Shown: positions 21,323 to 33,699 of the stretch, piece after piece
Layout: every line of letters starts with the position of its first letter
Position numbering within the stretch: the stretch's first letter is position 1
Assembly: GCA_029817715.1 (NCBI GenBank)
Contig: JARUPY010000605.1
Location: 2,418,001-2,482,000, forward strand
Reading direction: 5' to 3'
DNA: 64,000 bases
Source: Melastoma dodecandrum
Taxonomy: Eukaryota > Streptophyta > Magnoliopsida > Myrtales > Melastomataceae
Notes under the pieces: generated by a model
Databases searched by the model: none
What the model saw: only the letters and a program-made list of their open reading frames with translations
What the model was told of the DNA's origin: nothing
Position numbers and translations under genes: made by a program

Positions 21323-23413
21323 CCTGTGGAAGGTTCGTTCATTCGTTCGGTTTCTGGCTGCCGCCGCCTCAGCTTTGTGGTCTCAATTTCACCTGATGTT
21401 TCCTGAAAGCACTTTCACCAAGGTACTACTGACAATCAGGTAATGTCGAACCAAGAAGCAGTAGAAGTTGCTAGGAGGAGGCATCCAAGGATCTTGTGGC
21501 AGAAGCAATCGATCGAGACAGCAAAGACGACATCTCCTGCATCGTGGTCCGGCTGAAGCCATGAATCCACAACAGCCGAGAAAAGTTGGATTGTCCTGAG
21601 GTATTATACAAATTCGAGTGTACATAAAAGAGAATTATGTTTGAGAAATATCTACCCCAAAAAAAGGAAGAATTTCATGAACGGAGATAATTCATATTTT
21701 TTTTTTCTACTCTGCACAAGATGGTGTTTTTTTTTTTTACTTGATCGTACCGCACGGCACTGTCGGACTTCGCTTTTGTTCCCCGTGTAGATTCCGACGG
21801 CTTTGTAAGTGTATTAGTCCACCCAAGGAGGAAAAACTTCGTATGTTTAGAGATTGCAGAAAAGGACTGTATGCAGAAAAGCTTTGTGTATATCTATAAA
21901 ACATTTGATTCGATATCGCCTTTAGTTCTAGTTTATCTCGACATCTAATCGAAGTCGAGTAATATATTCACAGAGTTGCGTGATTTATCCAAAATCATAG
22001 TCCTATATAAACAATACTATTGTACAATAATTAATTGTACAGTATTTATATGTGAAGGTGATGTGCTCGGGAGCATGTTAGAGAGGAGGAATTTATACAG
22101 GCCTTGTTTAAAAAAGGACAGGAAGTTGTGCGATCTCCCAAGAATCACGCGGGTTTTAGCTTTTTAGTTTAAGGTTGTCTTTTCTCGAAACCATGTTTAT
22201 CAAATAAAAATTAATTAATGAATTTTGTTAGACGACGTGCTTGAAAGTTTTTAGGGAGAGATCGTGCAAGCGAAGAGGTAAGGCAATTAGACGAGATGCA
22301 TGCAGTGGAGGCCTGTAACAATGCCAATTGGACATTCCGACCGAGATGGAGCTGCTGGCCAAGGAGTCCCAAATTCAAACTTCAAGCGGCAGCTTTAGAG
22401 TTTGCGCCCCCGAGGAGGAGAACGAAGATAACGGGCATGAGAAGGTGTCGGATGAGAGACATCGTGCCTAACGTAGGGGTGAAAACGAGCTGATTCGAGA
22501 TCGAATCTTAACATCCGATCATACAACAGGACGACAAAATCGTCATAGACAGGTTGATCCGAAAGGACCTATGATTCATTCGACAAAAAACACCACATCA
22601 ACTGGGCATGAAAGAAAGAGACAAAAAGACAACCTGAAAGACGATCCCTATCAAGTATGTATTGCCAGTTCCCTATAAGGAGATTGATCTCCACGTATAA
22701 CTCTGGAAGGCTCTTACCGATTTTCAATTGGGAAAAACAACGGGAGATGTGGCTGGTCAAGAACGGAACGATGGGGTGCTGGACAACGGATCAGGCTTGT
22801 CACCCCTCTTTAGACCAAAATCGTTCACATGAGGATCAAGAGAGTAACGTGTATGTCGAACGCTCGGTACTCAAAGGAACGCCTCGAATCGTGAATGTCG
22901 AGTGTCCGGCCCGTTGTTCATGACAAGAGTTGCATACACGAGAGGAAGAGTGAAAGAATCAGGAAGTGAAAGAGAAAACGTAATCAATCAGGAACGAGAA
23001 AAGAAATCGCAGAACCTTGTATTCGAACACGAACGGCCGAGAGCGGACAGGACAGGACGGTCGCTCGCCGTGTTAGCAGACGGAAAGCAAACGGAACAGT
23101 AGAGGAAAGAAAGAAATCACCGAAGACGAAGAAGACGGGGGAGAGGGGGCAGGAGGTGTTAAAATGGTATCAGATGCAGAACAACTACTCCGGCAAAAAC
23201 AGACACGCCCGCTCAGGGGTAAGAGTGGGGAGTTCTCCATCCATACCCAATCAGAATTTGCCACCAAAAATCGTAAATTAAACGCGAATACTTCCATTGT
23301 TATTAATGAAAGCATAGAAATTGAGTACGAGGGGAGTTGGGATTCAGATTGACAAGGCATTTTTTTTTGTCATTCATTGTTGGGAATGTATGTATGGGGA
23401 ATGTATGATTCTG
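21323..23413. other. Intergenic region without supported genes
   Basis: There are only short overlapping ORFs on both strands, with A/T runs near 21695 and 21728 and purine-rich DNA at 22920-23160. ATGGTATCAGATGCAG at about 23163 resembles a Met-tRNA primer site, but no LTR precedes it. I see no gene. Confidence 0.4.
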
Positions 23414-23627
23414 AAGGCGGCATATTGGAGAGGGAGAAGAGATGGTGATGATAAAGAATGCAGGCCATGCTGTCAACCTGGAGAACCCCCCAGAGTTCAT
23501 CAAACACTCTAAGCTCTTTCTTCTTCATCGACTACAAAAAGAAAACGTGCAATTTGACGAGGATGACGACGGACGATGTTCTTTACTTTCTGGGGGGTTA
23601 CAGTCCTTGTTAAGAGAGACATTGTGA
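23414..23627 (+). pseudogene. Alpha/beta-hydrolase last-exon fragment, interrupted by a copia element
   Basis: In the frame entering as HIGE, the segment reads MVMIKNAGHAVNLENPPEF, the C-terminal block of plant alpha/beta-fold hydrolases holding the catalytic His (in AGHA). An AG acceptor precedes it. The Ser nucleophile and Asp parts are absent upstream, so this is a remnant or a detached last exon. The copia element at 23623 lies within its final codons. Joining 23622 to 28774 suggests that before insertion the frame ended a few codons further on. Function is lost or was already lost. Confidence 0.65.
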
Positions 23628-23950
23628 GCAGGACGTTAGCACAGGAAAGAAGAAGAAGGCCTCGGAGATATGAGAGGAGGCCCAGAAGACTGAACTATTC
23701 TTTCATTCATTAGTTGTAAAGGGTAAGGGAGTAAAATCATAGGTGATTGTTAGTCTGGTGCGGACGCGGAGGTTGTTAGAGGAGTGTCGTATCTGTTGTT
23801 GAAGGAGGAGGAAAAGACAGAAAACAATATAAGAAGGGGGAGTCACTGTAAATGGTTTTATGAGATTTTGGAATAACAAGAAAATCTTCTTTCTTCTTCT
23901 TGGTGCTCGACCTGTTTTTTTGGGTTTCTTGTCCACCTCGCCAACTCGCA
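23623..23950 (+). repeat. Copia 1 left LTR
   Basis: It starts TGTGAGCAGG and ends AACTCGCA, followed directly by the primer-binding site. Confidence 0.96.
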
Positions 23951-23998
23951 TGGTATCAGAGCGGGCTGTGCTCGAGTGAAGCGACAAGGACGAGGAAG

Positions 23999-26900
23999 AT
24001 GGAGCTGGTGAGCGTGGACAGCCAACAGTCGCCGTTCCACATCAATGCGGCGGATCTGCAGGCAGGTTCCGTGGTGGCTCCCGAACTCACAGAAGGGAAT
24101 TATGCGTCGTGGAGACGCTCGTTCGAGCTGGCAATGTCCATTAAAAACAAAGCGGGGTTTCTGGATGGGTCGATACCCAGACCCCCAGAAGATAGCAACA
24201 TGTTCTCGGCTTGGAAACGCAGCGATGACCTGGTGAGGTCTTGGCTGCAGAGGTCAGTCTCCCTTGCGATTGCGTCTACTATCTTTTACTTGCACACAGC
24301 GAGGGATGTCTGGGAAGAGCTGAAGGAGCGCTACGGGGAGCCAGACGACTCTCGGATCTGCAGGCTTCAGTTGCAGTACCATTCTTTGGTGCAGGGCAAC
24401 AAATCTGTTTCTGCGTTTTATAATGAGATGCTGGGAATCTTGAGGGAGCTGCGTGAGTATCGGCCCTACCCGAAATGCAGGTGCGGAAAGTGTGATTGTG
24501 GCTGGGAAAAACAGTTTGCAGAGGAGCTACAGAGAGATATGGTTTACAAGTTTTTGAATGGGCTGAATCGGGAGTATGGTGCCTTGAGGAGTCAGATTTT
24601 GCTGCGAAAACCGTTTCCCACTCTCGGAGAAGCCTATAACATTTTGCAGAGAGAAGAAATGCAGCAGTCGATGAAGGAGGAGCAAATGTCCCTATTCGGG
24701 AATCCAGTAGCAGCGACTGTACAGCAAGAAACGGCGACGTCATCTGACCAACATAGGCTGTTAGCCTTTGCCGAAAGAAGAAAATCACGGCCGGAAATGA
24801 CATGTGAACACTGTGGCAAGAAGGGTCACCTAAAAAGTCGATGCTATCAGCTGATTGGTTTCCCGCCGAATCAGATGTCTGGAAGGGGCAGAGGTCAGTT
24901 TTTCCCAAGGCAGCCGGGAGCGAACGGCCGCAGATTAGTTAATATGGTGGAGGCGAGCCAGCAGCAGACGGAAAACAAGCAGCAAGCCTCATTTGCTCTG
25001 TCAGATGCTCAGGTTCAGCAACTAATGGCCTTGCTCAGTGTGGAAAATCCAAGCCGAACAGCTCCCACAACTCAACAGGGACAGCATTCCAACCCTTTAC
25101 CTTCTCCAGCAGTCAGCCACATAGAAAACTTTGCAGGTACTTTATCCTTCAATACAAGTACCAAACCAGTTCGAAATACCTCCTGGATCATAGATACAGG
25201 GGCGACAGATCATATTGCCTCCTCACTTGATTTATTTGACTCTTTTCGTACACTAACGCATCCTCTGCAGATTCAAATGCCCAACAATTCCAAAGTCCTA
25301 GCTACACATATAGGAGAAATCAAACTCACTGACAATCTAGTTCTAGCGAACACCTTGTTTGTGCCTTCCTTTCATTTCAACCTCATTTCCGTCGGCAAAC
25401 TGACGGCAAACAGTAACATCAGTGTCATTTTTTCACAAAACCGTTGTTACTTACAGGACTTGCTCAGCCGGATGATGATTGGACTAGCTGAAAGAGAAGG
25501 AGGCCTGTTCGTTCTCAAGGAGGCAGCTGGGACACAACGAGGCAGTGCAACTACCCAAGTTAGACACCCAGCTTTCTTACCTTCCATTACCACACCTTCC
25601 CATAGTCTTTGCACTGCTAAACTACACACTACTTTAGATGTCTTTGATCTTTGGCATATGCGTTTGGGCCACGTGCCACCTTCTAAACTTACTGCTCTAC
25701 AGTCTATTGAACCAACCATTACCATGCTGCCACAAAATGCATGCTCTGTTTGCCATGAGGCCAAACAAAAGCGCCTCGTTTTTCCTTCTAGTGCTATCAA
25801 AACTTCCAAGCCATTCGATATGATCCATTGTGACATTTGGGGGCCGTGTGCCGAAACTGCTTTGCATGGTTATAGGTTCTTCTTGACTATTGTCGATGAC
25901 TTTACAAGAGTTACTTGGACTTTCTTAATGCGTTATAAGTCAGAGGTCAAGAATTTATTGTCTGATTTTTATCGGTTTGTTCAAACCCAGTTCAATGCGA
26001 TGATATAAACGATTCGCAGTGACAATGGTAGTGAATTTCTTCTGTCTGAGTTTTACAAAATGCATGGTATTGTCCATCAAACCTCTTGTGTGGCCACCCC
26101 TCAACAGAACGGGGTGGTCGAGAGGAAACATCAGCATCTCCTGCAAATCACCAGGGCTCTTTTGTTTCAGGCACATTTGCCTTCAACGTTCTGGGGCTAT
26201 GCTTTACTAACAACAGCCCATCTTATTAACCGTTTGCCTAGCAAGATTTTATCCGGCATCACCCCCTATGAGAAACTTTTTCAGCAACAACCTTGCCTGC
26301 ATAACTTACGTGTTTTTGGTTCATTGTGTTTTGCGTGCACTCTCCAATCTGGTCGGAAGAAGTTGGATAAGAGAGCTAGGAAATGTATCTTTCTGGGATA
26401 TCCATGTCATATGAAGGGTTATCTGCTATTTGATCTGTCCACGAGTGAAATATTTGTTTCCCGTGATGTTGTCTTTTATGAGTCCATTTTTCCCTTTTCA
26501 AATTCCTCTGGTATAGTCTCGTCTTCTCCTTCTAATCTTGTCCTCCCCGTTCTTCCTCCCTTCTCTGAACCGTCCCATGCTGCACCTACTGAATTTCGAA
26601 CATCTCAACCCGTTCCAAACACCATAGAGCCTTCTTCAGATCCCACTCCAGACGTCTCTGAATCTCGCTTGCGTAGGAGCACCCGGCCGCATAAAGTTCC
26701 CAGCTATCTCCGTGACTACCACCATGGCCTGTCTTCTCCTCAGGACAGTCCTGAATCATCCGCCCTGAGTTCCTCTGTAAGTTCCCCTTCTCCTTCCACT
26801 TCTCACCCTATTGCATCCTTTATTTCCTATATGAAATTGTCCATTCCTTACACTTACAAGTCTTTCCTGCTGTCTCTGGAGAGTAATTGTGAACCACGGA

Positions 26901-28491
26901 GCTATAGTGAGGCGCGGGCCATTCCACACTGGCAGAAGGCTATGTCATCTGAACTGAAGGCTCTGGCAGACAATCAGACGTGGGATCTAGTACCTTTGCC
27001 GGCTGGAAAACGTGCTATTGGGTGCAAGTGGGTCTATAAGACCAAGCTGAAAGCAGATGGAACAGTAGAACGATTTAAAGCACGTCTTGTGGCCAAAGGA
27101 TTCACTCAACGTGAAGGTTTCGATTATGACGAAACCTTTAGCCCAGTTGCCAAGCATACCACCATAAGATCTGTCCTGGCTGTGACAGCCCTCCGTGGAT
27201 GGGAATTGCGTCAGTTTGATATACACTCAATGGGGACCTCACTGAAGAGGTATTCATGCAACTACCGCAGGGCTTAGACATTCAGGGGGAGTGCTCTGCG
27301 GCAGCTCCACTGGTATGCAAACTACGGAAATCACTCTATGGTCTCAAGCAAGCATCACGGCAATGGAATTGCAAGCTGACTTCCTGTTTAGTCGCCTATG
27401 GTTTCATTCAATCCAAGGCAGACTATTCGCTCTTCACCAAACAGGACAACAACGGCTTTCTAGCCGTGCTTGTCTACGTGGACGATATTGCGGTGGCAGG
27501 TTCGGATTCTCAGCTCATAGATGCACTGCGAGACCATCTGCAAAACCACTTTAAGTTAAGGGATCTTGGAACTCTGAAATATTTCCTGGGATTGGAAATA
27601 GCACGCTCGCAGGCAGGTATATTTATTTCCCAGCGGGGTTATGCTCTGCGGCTGCTGGAGGATCTGGGGAAGTTAGGTGTGAAGCCCAGTTCTATACCAA
27701 TTGTTCCTAACCACAAGCTGACGCAGGTGGAGGATGATGAGTCGGTGGATGTGTGTTCTTATAGGCAGCTCGTGGGAAGATTGATTTATCTGGGAATCAC
27801 GCGACCAGACCTGACCTATGCAGTGCATATCCTTGCGCAATTCATGGATAAGCCTCACAAGAAACACTGGGAGGCAGCTGGGATGGTGTTGAGGTACTTG
27901 AAAGGCTCGCCAGGAAAAGGAGTGTTCTTTCCCAGTTCGACTCAATCGAGATTGCAAGCCTATTCTGATAGCGATTGGGGAGGCTGCGCCACGAGCAGGA
28001 GGTCGACTACAGGCTACAGCATTTTTCTAGGGGATTCTCTTATTAGTTGGCGGTCAAAGAAGCAGAACACAGTATCACGTAGCTCGACGGAAGCAGAGTA
28101 CAGGGCCATAGCAACCACGACTGCGGAGATAATATGGCTCAAGAGTTTGATGGGGGATCTCGGAATTGTGACAGATCAACCTATCACACTATACTGCGAT
28201 AACAAGTCGGCGATATATATAAGCAAAAACCCAATGTTTCACGAGCGGACAAAGCATTTGGAGATCGATTTGCATTTCGTGAGGGAAAAGGTGGAGGAAG
28301 GAGTGGTGCGTCTATTACACACGCGGACAGAATCCCAGCTGGCAGATATCTTCACCAAAGCTTTACATCCAGGGAGGCTGAGCTGTTTGCTTGGCAAGAT
28401 GGGAGTAACAGATATATATAACTCCCATCTTGAGGGGGAGTGTGAGCAGGACGTTAGCACAGGAAAGAAGAAGAAGGCCTCGGAGATATGA
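23999..28491 (+). pseudogene. Copia 1 gag-pol, one nonsense codon and one frameshift
   Basis: The polyprotein starts at ATG 23999 (MELVSVDSQQ). Domains in order: gag; CCHC knuckle (CEHCGKKGHLKSRC); protease (DTGATDH); GAG-pre-integrase (HMRLGH...CSVCHEAK); integrase core; RT with YVDD (about 27474); and RNase H ending near TDIYNS. TAA at 26006-26008 interrupts the integrase. Near 27220 about 10 bp are missing relative to copia 2, which shifts the frame and removes the conserved NAF of the RT. The frame then runs from 27256 past the purine tract and stops 51 bp inside the right LTR. Confidence 0.92.
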
Positions 28492-28768
28492 GAGGAGGCC
28501 CAGAAGACTGAACTATTCTTTCATTCATTAGTTGTAAAGGGTAAGGGAGTAAAATCATAGGTTATTGTTAGTCTGGTGCGGACGCGGAGGTTGTTAGAGG
28601 AGTGTCGTATCTGTTGTTGAAGGAGGAGGAAAAGACAGAAAACAATATAAGAAGGGGGAGTCACTGTAAATGGTTTTCTGAGATTTTGGAATAACAAGAA
28701 AATCTTCTTTCTTCTTCTTGGTGCTCGACCTGTTTTTCTGGGTTTCTTGTCCACCTCGCCAACTCGCA
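28441..28768 (+). repeat. Copia 1 right LTR
   Basis: This is the 328-bp partner of the left LTR, with about three substitutions. It contains the final codons and stop of pol. Confidence 0.96.
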
Positions 28769-28929
28769 GACATGCCGCAGATATTGATGTCCTCTCATGT
28801 CAAGTTAATATAAAGGTTGAGAACCCAATTCCTATATTAGCCTTTGCTGAACTTGCCAAAGCAAGCATGGATTCCTTTTTATTGCAACTTAGCCTTTTTT
28901 ATCGATGACGAAGGACATTGATTCGCTGT

Positions 28930-30294
28930 CTAAAGCGGGTTTTTCTCTTTGATAAGATCGGTTTTGATCTTCCCTTTCCATGCATCTGCTGTCCTAGTGT
29001 GCTGGGATGACATGCATTTCCATACTGCACTGTTACATTTGAATCCGCTTCCGAACGCGATCTGCCATACCCTATCCCCTGTTTTAATCTTCCGTTTTGT
29101 TTCCAAATACGCGAGCTCGTACCAGATGGACGAGGATGAGGTGTTGCCGAACTTGTGGAGTGTCATTTCAGATGCCTCCACGTCTTCTTTGCTTAGTCCC
29201 AGGTTCTTTTCTACGGCTTCGATCACGGCCTTGCCTCCTGCATGTATGCAGAAGTGTTCGAAGGCCTTCTTGAAATTCGGCATATAAGCTTCCTTTCTAC
29301 CGATGATTCTAACTTTTTCTCGGATTGCTGACCAGACGTATCGGACTTGCTCCGAGTATGGCAAAACCAAAGGTGCTAAAGACACCATGTTGGCTTTGAG
29401 GGTCTCCCCTGCGACGTTCGGGATGTCCTTTGATATTGATACCCCCGTTTTATTATCTGGATCTACGTCTTGGTACACGCACGCATAGCACCGATCTTCC
29501 CGCGCTTTGTTTGTTCTAACCAGCTGTTGTAGTTCATACTTTGCGGAACATCTGTCATTGTTGCGGCTCGACATCAGTAAAGCCGCTCCGCCCATTCGGA
29601 AGAGACAATTGGTTACCAGCATTGACGGGATTTTCCCACCGTACCAGTTCAAGCTGAGAACTTCCATGCTAACAATCAATGCCAGCGAATTCCTACGTGC
29701 TTTCAGTAAATCTCTTGCGAGAGCAATTGACACGATGCCCCCGCTACATCCCATTCCCGAGAGGTTGTAGCTCAGGACATTGCTCCTCATCTTGAATTCG
29801 TTCACTACCATGGCTGTGAGTGATGGAGTTGGAGAAAACATCGAGCTATTGCAGATCAACACGTCAATGGCCCTTGGGCTTATGTTGGTTACTGACAACA
29901 AATTCTGGACCGTAGTGAATATGATGCCGGCAGCCTCATCTCTTGCATGGGTAATCGAGGGCATGACCGGATTGACCGCATTCGGTGGAGGGATCGAGGT
30001 CTCCTCACTATAGCCAGATTTCTGGATGATCTTGATTAGGAAGGCCCTGCTCTCGGGATCGACTCTGTCATCGAGATAGATAAGCTCATGGAACGTGGCT
30101 GTGGGGAACCGATATGAAGGGGGCGGACGATGGCACTCGAAGTCCAGCAAGTATACCGAGGACGATCTCCGCTTTTGGTAAACAAGGTATGACGCCAGCC
30201 CGACGAGGACTACCAGTGGGAAGTGCCACAGGATGGCTGTGAATATGTTGATGGTCGGCATCGAGGTCGTTGAAGAAGATTGAGCAGTGCACAA
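28930..30294 (-). CDS. 3-ketoacyl-CoA synthase (fatty-acid elongase condensing enzyme)
   Basis: This single exon encodes 454 residues. One hydrophobic segment at about 17-39 fits ER-membrane anchoring. The FAE1/CUT1 fold follows, with the catalytic triad visible: Cys183 in SGMGCSGG, His351 in HFCIHAGGK and Asn384 in KFGNTSSSS. The enzyme condenses malonyl-CoA with long acyl-CoAs in the ER elongase, giving very-long-chain fatty acids for waxes, cutin-associated lipids and sphingolipids. It most resembles the shorter KCS12-like class. An alternative start is Met12 (30261). The only neighbour upstream is a divergent gene whose candidate ATG is 52 bp away. Nothing indicates damage. Confidence 0.92.
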   Translation of the reverse strand: MCTAQSSSTTSMPTINIFTAILWHFPLVVLVGLASYLVYQKRRSSSVYLLDFECHRPPPSYRFPTATFHELIYLDDRVDPESRAFLIKIIQKSGYSEETSIPPPNAVNPVMPSITHARDEAAGIIFTTVQNLLSVTNISPRAIDVLICNSSMFSPTPSLTAMVVNEFKMRSNVLSYNLSGMGCSGGIVSIALARDLLKARRNSLALIVSMEVLSLNWYGGKIPSMLVTNCLFRMGGAALLMSSRNNDRCSAKYELQQLVRTNKAREDRCYACVYQDVDPDNKTGVSISKDIPNVAGETLKANMVSLAPLVLPYSEQVRYVWSAIREKVRIIGRKEAYMPNFKKAFEHFCIHAGGKAVIEAVEKNLGLSKEDVEASEMTLHKFGNTSSSSIWYELAYLETKRKIKTGDRVWQIAFGSGFKCNSAVWKCMSSQHTRTADAWKGKIKTDLIKEKNPL

Positions 30295-30346
30295 GGTGCG
30301 AGTTGATTTTTGTTCCTCGTTTCTGAGTCGTGTTTGCCAGGGATTA

Positions 30347-32181
30347 ATGGTTCACACGAAGAGCATGCATCAACTCGATCACCATTTTGGTGCCTTACCT
30401 CGAGGAATGTGCGTCTCAGACGGCGACTCATTCGTGAATGTTTCTATATTATTTTTTATTTATTTTTTAAATTATTTTGGCCCTCCGGAAGGGGGAAAGT
30501 AAACCGTGATTTACTCATTCGTTGTTGTTATGTCATGGGTTAGGCGCCAGAGGGGCTGCTGAGTTTGGACGTGATGTTGAACAAGTATATAAGGTTGAAG
30601 GAACAGAAAGTTGCGATAGATCAGGATAGAGTGAGTTTGGATAGAGAGAAGTGGAGGATACAATCCCTCTTGCAGGGGATGCAACAAGTCATGAATGTGT
30701 TCAACGTTGGTGCTTCCTGTAGTCCGACCACTCCTGCCATGCAGGCACTTCTGACAAAAACCACAGTCGTCGATTTCTCGGCGGACCCAAAAAACAGATC
30801 GCCTCCTGGTAATCTTAAAAAAAATATAAACTTGCAACGGTAGTGATAATTTTGGTGGCCAGGAGATTTCATATTAGTTTAGGTAAACAGTTGCTGTCTA
30901 GATGGGAAATGTGGCATCTTTTGATCTTACGGCGAACAAACAGACATTCTGCAGTAATTACAGGCCTAAATATTCAATATCTGCTCAGGATTATTATTCT
31001 CCATTTTTGCACCCGTAGAACAAAATGGAAAAGAAGATTTGAGGTCATGTTCTAGTGTTAATTTCTGAATTATAAGCATGTTCTTATGGGATAAAACCTT
31101 AGTAATTGTTGGTCTTCTAGTTTGGAGAAGCTGTGGTGATGGGTTGCATTAGTATGCTGCTTTTGGTGTCTAATGATTGTCTTGTTTGTGATAGGTGTGG
31201 CAGGTTGCACTACATACAGTACACCTTCAACAGTGCCACAACTAAAATGCTCTAGCTCCACTTTGGAGCTCGAGAAAGCATCACTGCAATCAGTACTTCA
31301 CCCATCTTCTAACAAACGGAAACCCCTTAATGATGCCGCTGAAGCAACGTCTGCATCAAAAAGAACTCGCTCCTATGTCAAGCTGCCAGAAAAATGTAGG
31401 TCCTTACACAAGCTATGGTTTCACTTATCTAAGCTCATTTTGCTTACTTTCTTTCCAACTTTTCATTTCTGCAGCGTCTGGATCAGTAGCACGATTGAAA
31501 GAAAATAATGTTTCCGTGCCATCAATCCCTAGAGATACCACAGATGTGCAGATAGTTACTGGGTCAGGTGTCGTGAAGAGGTTGTTTAATCTCTCCGCGG
31601 CATCATCTCCAGTGAAATCCTCTGGTACCATTACACCTTCGCATGAGATATCTTCCGGGAGTGATGAATGTGCATCCTCCTCGGCAGTGCCCTCTGTTGC
31701 TGGTTGCAGGAATGACAGCACCCCTCAAGAGCTCACTCCATCTCGTTGCACGGTAATCTCCTACGAAAAGGTGACAGTGAGTCCTTACAAGTACACAATC
31801 GAGAGGAGCCAGTGCATAGCTTCTTCGTCGCCGGCCAAGGTAAATTCAAAAACGATTAATCGGAGGGATCACGTTAAAGGAAGACTAGATTTCGACGAGC
31901 CATCTAAACTGAACAGTGAAGAAGTAGCTTGTGTTACCACATCCTCTCCATCACAAGAGGACATCGATATTTTTAACTGGGACTTTCCAGATTTAGGTTT
32001 ACTGGGAAACTTCTCATTCTCAGAGTTGTTAGGTGATCTAGATCTCGACTTGGATAACCAATCTGATAACCCGACAACAGAGGCTTCACCCGAGACGTTC
32101 TCCGGGTATATTACCGGTCACCTCGGCATCTTCAGTACATGTTCTGTAATCCAACAGAAGCCTCTCATCAAAAGTTGTTGA
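30347..32181 (+). CDS. Uncharacterised probable nuclear protein, four exons
   Basis: The model is 30347-30439, 30544-30808, 31195-31395, 31475-32181, all in consistent phase, about 421 residues. Exon 1 is the least certain (donor GTTTCT). Exon 2 encodes a charged helical segment (LDREKWRIQSLLQGMQQV) likely to form a coiled coil. Exon 3 contains a basic patch (SKRTRS). The last exon is Ser-rich and ends with an acidic, aromatic/leucine-rich tract (DIFNWDFPDLGLLGNFSF, then DLDLDLD), like a transcriptional activation region. I recognise no named domain. It shares its upstream region with the KCS gene on the other strand. Confidence 0.6.
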
Positions 32182-33699
32182 AACTTGTCTGCAGGTCATC
32201 TCATGAGTCCATGGATATTAATGTAGGGCCAGAACAGTTTATTGAAGAGTGTTCAACCACTGTCGCTGAAATCACCTCTTCTGATTAGCCAGGTGTGTTT
32301 TGAGAATGAATCGTCTGATCCCATTAACAGATGGATGTGAAGTTTTTCTGTGATCCAGGATTGCAGCAACAAGACTGATGGCTTTGTCTCAGCCTGGGAA
32401 TCTTGCCGCCTGCATCTGACATGATTACCTCTTCGTGAACATCTGACGCCACTGATCTGGTTTCCTGAATGCCAAGTCACTCCATCAACCAAGAGATGCT
32501 AACCCAACACCTTACAATTCAATGCCTGCAGATTCATGGAAATGCATACCCTGTAGTCTGGTTTAACCCATTGATTTGTTTCTGACATTATTATGGTTGA
32601 TGATCTTTTTAATCTTAACGCTGATGTCTGCATCTTCATTATACAGCCTAATGCTTTGACTCTGTCGGTGCGACTTTATAAATATGCTCATGATTTGTCT
32701 GCGTTTCTCGAAAAAGACATGAGTAGGCACCAGTCCTTGATCTCGGCACAAAGATCAAATAACCAACCTGGCACAATTCACCTACAAATACAGGTATTAG
32801 ATTGTGTGGCTCTGTTCCCAATTAACGTCGGTGAAACATGAAATGAACACCTGGGAGATGTGTTTGGGGCTTGAGTGTTTGTCTAACTATTGCAAATAAA
32901 ACCGGGCATCAATTGAAGTCATCAGCAAGGATACGGATGGTGCTTCTTCGTTTTTTCGGAATCTGTTCGATGCAAACGACAAGAAACATGACAAGTTGTG
33001 GAATGGAATAATCTTTAATTATATTCCCAACTTCGTAAACATTCATTTTTTTTATTTATTTATGAAATTTGAAGTTGACTTCCTCTACCTGGCCACTTAA
33101 TAAAAAAGAGAGAGAATTAATTAATTATTTAATTTCTCATTATGTGACAGGGCGGCGTCACCAATGACGTTTCATGATAAAATAAGCAGAAAGAGTAAAA
33201 TGTTTGGTGGAGGTGGTTGTTGTATACATAATGCCCAGGGAACCGACTCCCCCAATAATTCGTCCATTCTGAATGATCAGGTCAATAATTTATGGTATTT
33301 TCGCAGCGCGGCTCATGGCCGACGGCGCGTGTCTTGCCACGAACGGCAGTGGCGGCAGCATCAGAAGAGATCTAACTACATGCCGTTAAACGATACCTCA
33401 AGTCGGTGCAGGACCAACGAATCATATAGAAAGGTATGACTAAATCACGGCTGATTTATTAACAAGTAGATACAAACTTGACGTCCGAATTCCCTCCCTC
33501 ATTCGTCATCTGATCACGACGAAACTCTATCGGTCTTTTTGGTATGCTGACACACAGATGGTGGTTGGTTGGTTTGTTGGTTATTTGGATTTAATAATAA
33601 TAATAATGAAAGGTTCTCAGGACAGGTTCATGTATCAGTGGTCACGTGATACTCAAGTTTAAAGAGAGTCATATAAGTAAGAAGCAACCTAGGACTAGG
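32182..33699. other. 3' flank and AT-rich intergenic region
   Basis: This holds the 3' end of the uncharacterised gene followed by AT-rich spacer, with an AAT microsatellite near 33592-33606. No supported gene. Confidence 0.4.

Larger units (their letters stand above)
23623..28768 (+). mobile_element. Ty1/copia LTR retrotransposon 1, full-length, young
   Basis: The two 328-bp LTRs (23623-23950 and 28441-28768) differ at only three positions that I can count. The target-site duplication GACAT is at 23618-23622 and 28769-28773. The Met-tRNA primer site TGGTATCAGAGCGGG starts at 23951, and the purine tract TTGAGGGGGAG precedes the right LTR. Internal order is gag, protease, integrase, RT, RNase H, as in copia. 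Low LTR divergence (about 0.9%) means a geologically recent insertion. Coding is nevertheless broken, so present mobility would need proteins from a relative. Confidence 0.96.

Noticed and set aside
23163..23178. Met-tRNA primer-site-like ATGGTATCAGATGC
   Set aside because: There is no LTR before it and no retroelement coding after it; the match is partial.
23900..24040. ORF extending upstream of the copia 1 gag start
   Set aside because: It covers the LTR end and primer-binding site; the gag start at 23999 matches the related element.
24279..24908. 209-codon minus-strand ORF inside copia 1
   Set aside because: It is an antisense shadow of gag and no family is recognised.
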